A DNA stretch of 64,000 nt from Leucobacter sp. cx-42 (GTDB taxonomy: Bacteria; Actinomycetota; Actinomycetes; Actinomycetales; Microbacteriaceae). The stretch is from the NCBI RefSeq assembly GCF_014529985.1, contig NZ_JACVMU010000006.1:62001-126000 (forward strand). Reading direction: 5' to 3'. Positions 62,518-64,000 of this stretch are shown here, piece after piece (the stretch's first letter is position 1; the number at the start of each line of letters is the position of its first letter). The position numbers and the translations under genes are program-made. The notes beneath the pieces are model-generated. The model was not told where the DNA came from. It did no database searches and saw nothing but the letters and a program-made list of their open reading frames with translations.

Positions 62518-63969
62518 TTACAGGCCGATCATCGCTTCGAACGGAGCACGTGCGAAGAAGATCATGAAGCCAACCGCGACGATCCACAGGAGCCAGTGGA
62601 TCTTCTTTGCGCGGCCGCTGAGCGCGTTCACGAGTACGTACGAGACGAAGCCCGCGCCGATGCCGTTCGCGATCGAGTAAGTCATCGGCATAACCGCTGC
62701 CGTCAGGAAGACCGGGAGCAGGATGCGGAAGTCGGTGAGATCGATGTTCTTGACCTGTGCCATCATCATCGCGCCGACGATGACAAGTGCCGAAGCAGCG
62801 ACCTCGGTCGGAACGATGCCGGTAAGCGGCGTGAAGAACATTGCAACGAAGAAGAGCAGACCAGTCACGATGTTCGCGAAACCGGTACGTGCGCCCTCGC
62901 CGATACCTGCGCCCGACTCAACGAACACAGTGTTCGACGACGACGAGGTGAGGCCACCGGCGATAGCGCCAACGCCCTCGACAACGAGTGCCGACTTCAG
63001 GCGGGGGAAGTTGCCCTTCTCGTCAGCGAGGTTTGCCTCGCGCGAGAGACCAGTCATGGTGCCCATTGCATCGAAGAAGTTCGTGAAGAGGAGCGTGAAG
63101 ACCAGCATGATGACGGTGATGGTACCGACCTTGCTGAAGTCGAAGCTCACTGCGCCGACGAGGCTCAGGTCGGGGACGCTGAAGGGTGCCGAGCCGAGCT
63201 CGGGAACGGTGAGGCCCCAGCCGCCAGCGTTGAATTCGCCGTCAGCGCCAACCTGCGGGCCGAGGTGAGCAATCGCCTCAACGATGACCGAGATGATGGT
63301 GCCGGTAACGAGACCAATGAGCAGGCCACCCTTAACCTTTGCCGCGACGAGCACGCCGGTGAGCACGAGGGTGATGACGAAGATAAGCGTCGGGATGGTA
63401 GCGATCGAGCCGCCCTGGCCAAGACCAACGGGGGGCGAGTTCTGACCGGTTGCGGTCACGAAGCCTGCGTTCACGAAACCGATGAACGCGATGAAGAAGC
63501 CGATACCGACGGTGATCGCGAGCTTGAGCTCAACGGGAACCGCGTCGAAGATCATACGGCGCAGGCCGGTAGCTGCGAGGAGCACGATGAGCACACCGTT
63601 GATCACAACGATTGCCATTGCCTCGGGCCAGGTGACTTCCTGCACGACCGAGAACGCGAGGAACGCGTTAATACCGAGGCCAGCTGCGAAGCCGAAGGGC
63701 AGACGCGAAACCAGGCCGAAGAGGATCGTCATGACGCCGGCGGTGAGTGCGGTGACCGCGCTGACCTGGCCGAAGTCGAGCATGTTGCCTGCGACGTCAG
63801 GCTTTCCCGAGAGGATGATCGGGTTGAGGATCACGATGTAGGCCATCGTGACGAACGTCACGAGACCGCCGCGCACCTCGGTGCCGATGGTGGATCCACG
63901 CTCGGAAATTTTGAAGAAGCGGTCGAGCGCGCCCTTCGGTTCAGTCTGCTGAGCGGAGGCTTGAGCCAC
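62518..63969 (-). CDS. AzgA-type purine (adenine/guanine/hypoxanthine) permease
   Basis: The 483-residue NCS2/AzgA transporter has about 14 hydrophobic segments. It begins LDRFFKISERGSTIGTEVRGGLVTFVTMAYIVILNPIIL, the diagnostic AzgA start. Other motifs are GINAFLAFSVVQEVTWPEAMA, FDAMGTMTGLSREANL and SSSSNTVFVESGAGIGEGARTG. AAGGAGTACGCA precedes the GTG at 63969. It is monocistronic. The purine substrate is assigned from the family. Confidence 0.9.
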   Translation of the reverse strand: MAQASAQQTEPKGALDRFFKISERGSTIGTEVRGGLVTFVTMAYIVILNPIILSGKPDVAGNMLDFGQVSAVTALTAGVMTILFGLVSRLPFGFAAGLGINAFLAFSVVQEVTWPEAMAIVVINGVLIVLLAATGLRRMIFDAVPVELKLAITVGIGFFIAFIGFVNAGFVTATGQNSPPVGLGQGGSIATIPTLIFVITLVLTGVLVAAKVKGGLLIGLVTGTIISVIVEAIAHLGPQVGADGEFNAGGWGLTVPELGSAPFSVPDLSLVGAVSFDFSKVGTITVIMLVFTLLFTNFFDAMGTMTGLSREANLADEKGNFPRLKSALVVEGVGAIAGGLTSSSSNTVFVESGAGIGEGARTGFANIVTGLLFFVAMFFTPLTGIVPTEVAASALVIVGAMMMAQVKNIDLTDFRILLPVFLTAAVMPMTYSIANGIGAGFVSYVLVNALSGRAKKIHWLLWIVAVGFMIFFARAPFEAMIGL

Positions 63970-64000
63970 TGCGTACTCCTTGAGTTACTTGGTCAGAACG

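Overview
The window is about 64 kb of high-GC chromosome from an actinobacterium, most likely a member of the Microbacteriaceae (Leucobacter-like). This rests on the gene content and order (ilvBNC; prfB-ftsE-ftsX-smpB-ssrA; dapA/folA/thyA/dapB; HrpB; fused E1-rhodanese MoeZ), frequent GTG starts and a tmRNA tag ending ALAA. The placement is inference from protein character, not from a database search. It is mostly core chromosome. There is no rRNA operon, insertion sequence, prophage or CRISPR array.

Layout. 1-6.2 kb: lysine and folate/thymidylate genes (dapA 5' part, folA-thyA, dapB), an APC permease and an M16 peptidase. 6.3-10.7 kb: pnp, preceded by a possible leaderless small ORF, and serA. 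10.8-13.9 kb: four membrane proteins, two of them tandem DUF4190-type paralogues. 13.9-20.8 kb: hrpB, ilvBNC, and what looks like a decayed C-terminal piece of ilvD upstream of ilvB. 21.6-22.1 kb: an exact-offset tandem duplication of a whole tRNA-Lys(CUU) cassette (promoter, tRNA, terminator). 22.2-29.5 kb: a zinc-ribbon protein, HisN, a PCu(A)C copper chaperone, an LCP ligase with a SEDS (FtsW-like) protein, and an exonuclease/phosphatase whose 3' end overlaps the SEDS gene by 90 bp. 29.6-35.3 kb: a small AT-richer accessory pair, then ssrA, smpB, ftsX, ftsE (with a long disordered tail) and prfB. 35.4-43.2 kb: a polyamine island (PuuP-like permease, potABCD, a divergent Lrp/AsnC regulator and a class III aminotransferase). 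43.4-47.4 kb: GltS, rpsO, an inositol-phosphatase family protein and a second PotD-type binding protein. 47.5-61.2 kb: a molybdenum cofactor region (mobA, moeA, fdhD, modAB, moaA, moaE, moeZ, moaD, moeA, moaC, mog), with formamidase genes fmdA/fmdB and a polysaccharide pyruvyl transferase in its middle. 61.3-64 kb: an AraC-type regulator and an AzgA-type purine permease.

Genes that work together. PotABCD and the PuuP-like permease would import polyamines, the aminotransferase would degrade them, and the Lrp/AsnC protein is placed to control both. ModAB would import molybdate, although no modC lies here. MoaA/C/D/E, MoeZ, Mog, two MoeA and MobA would make the cofactor, and FdhD would sulfurate it for a formate dehydrogenase encoded elsewhere. 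Formamidase FmdA would supply formate to that enzyme. SmpB and tmRNA form the ribosome-rescue pair.

Three sequence-level signals stand out. (1) Fourteen starts share a rigid layout of a TANNNT box (often TAGGCT) followed by 6-7 nt and then the start codon, with no usable Shine-Dalgarno: a widespread leaderless architecture. (2) Two diverged copies, about 90 nt each, of a structured intergenic repeat lie in the same orientation about 40 nt past a terminator, downstream of ilvC and of ssrA, with base changes that preserve pairing. (3) An ilvD relic lies upstream of ilvB.
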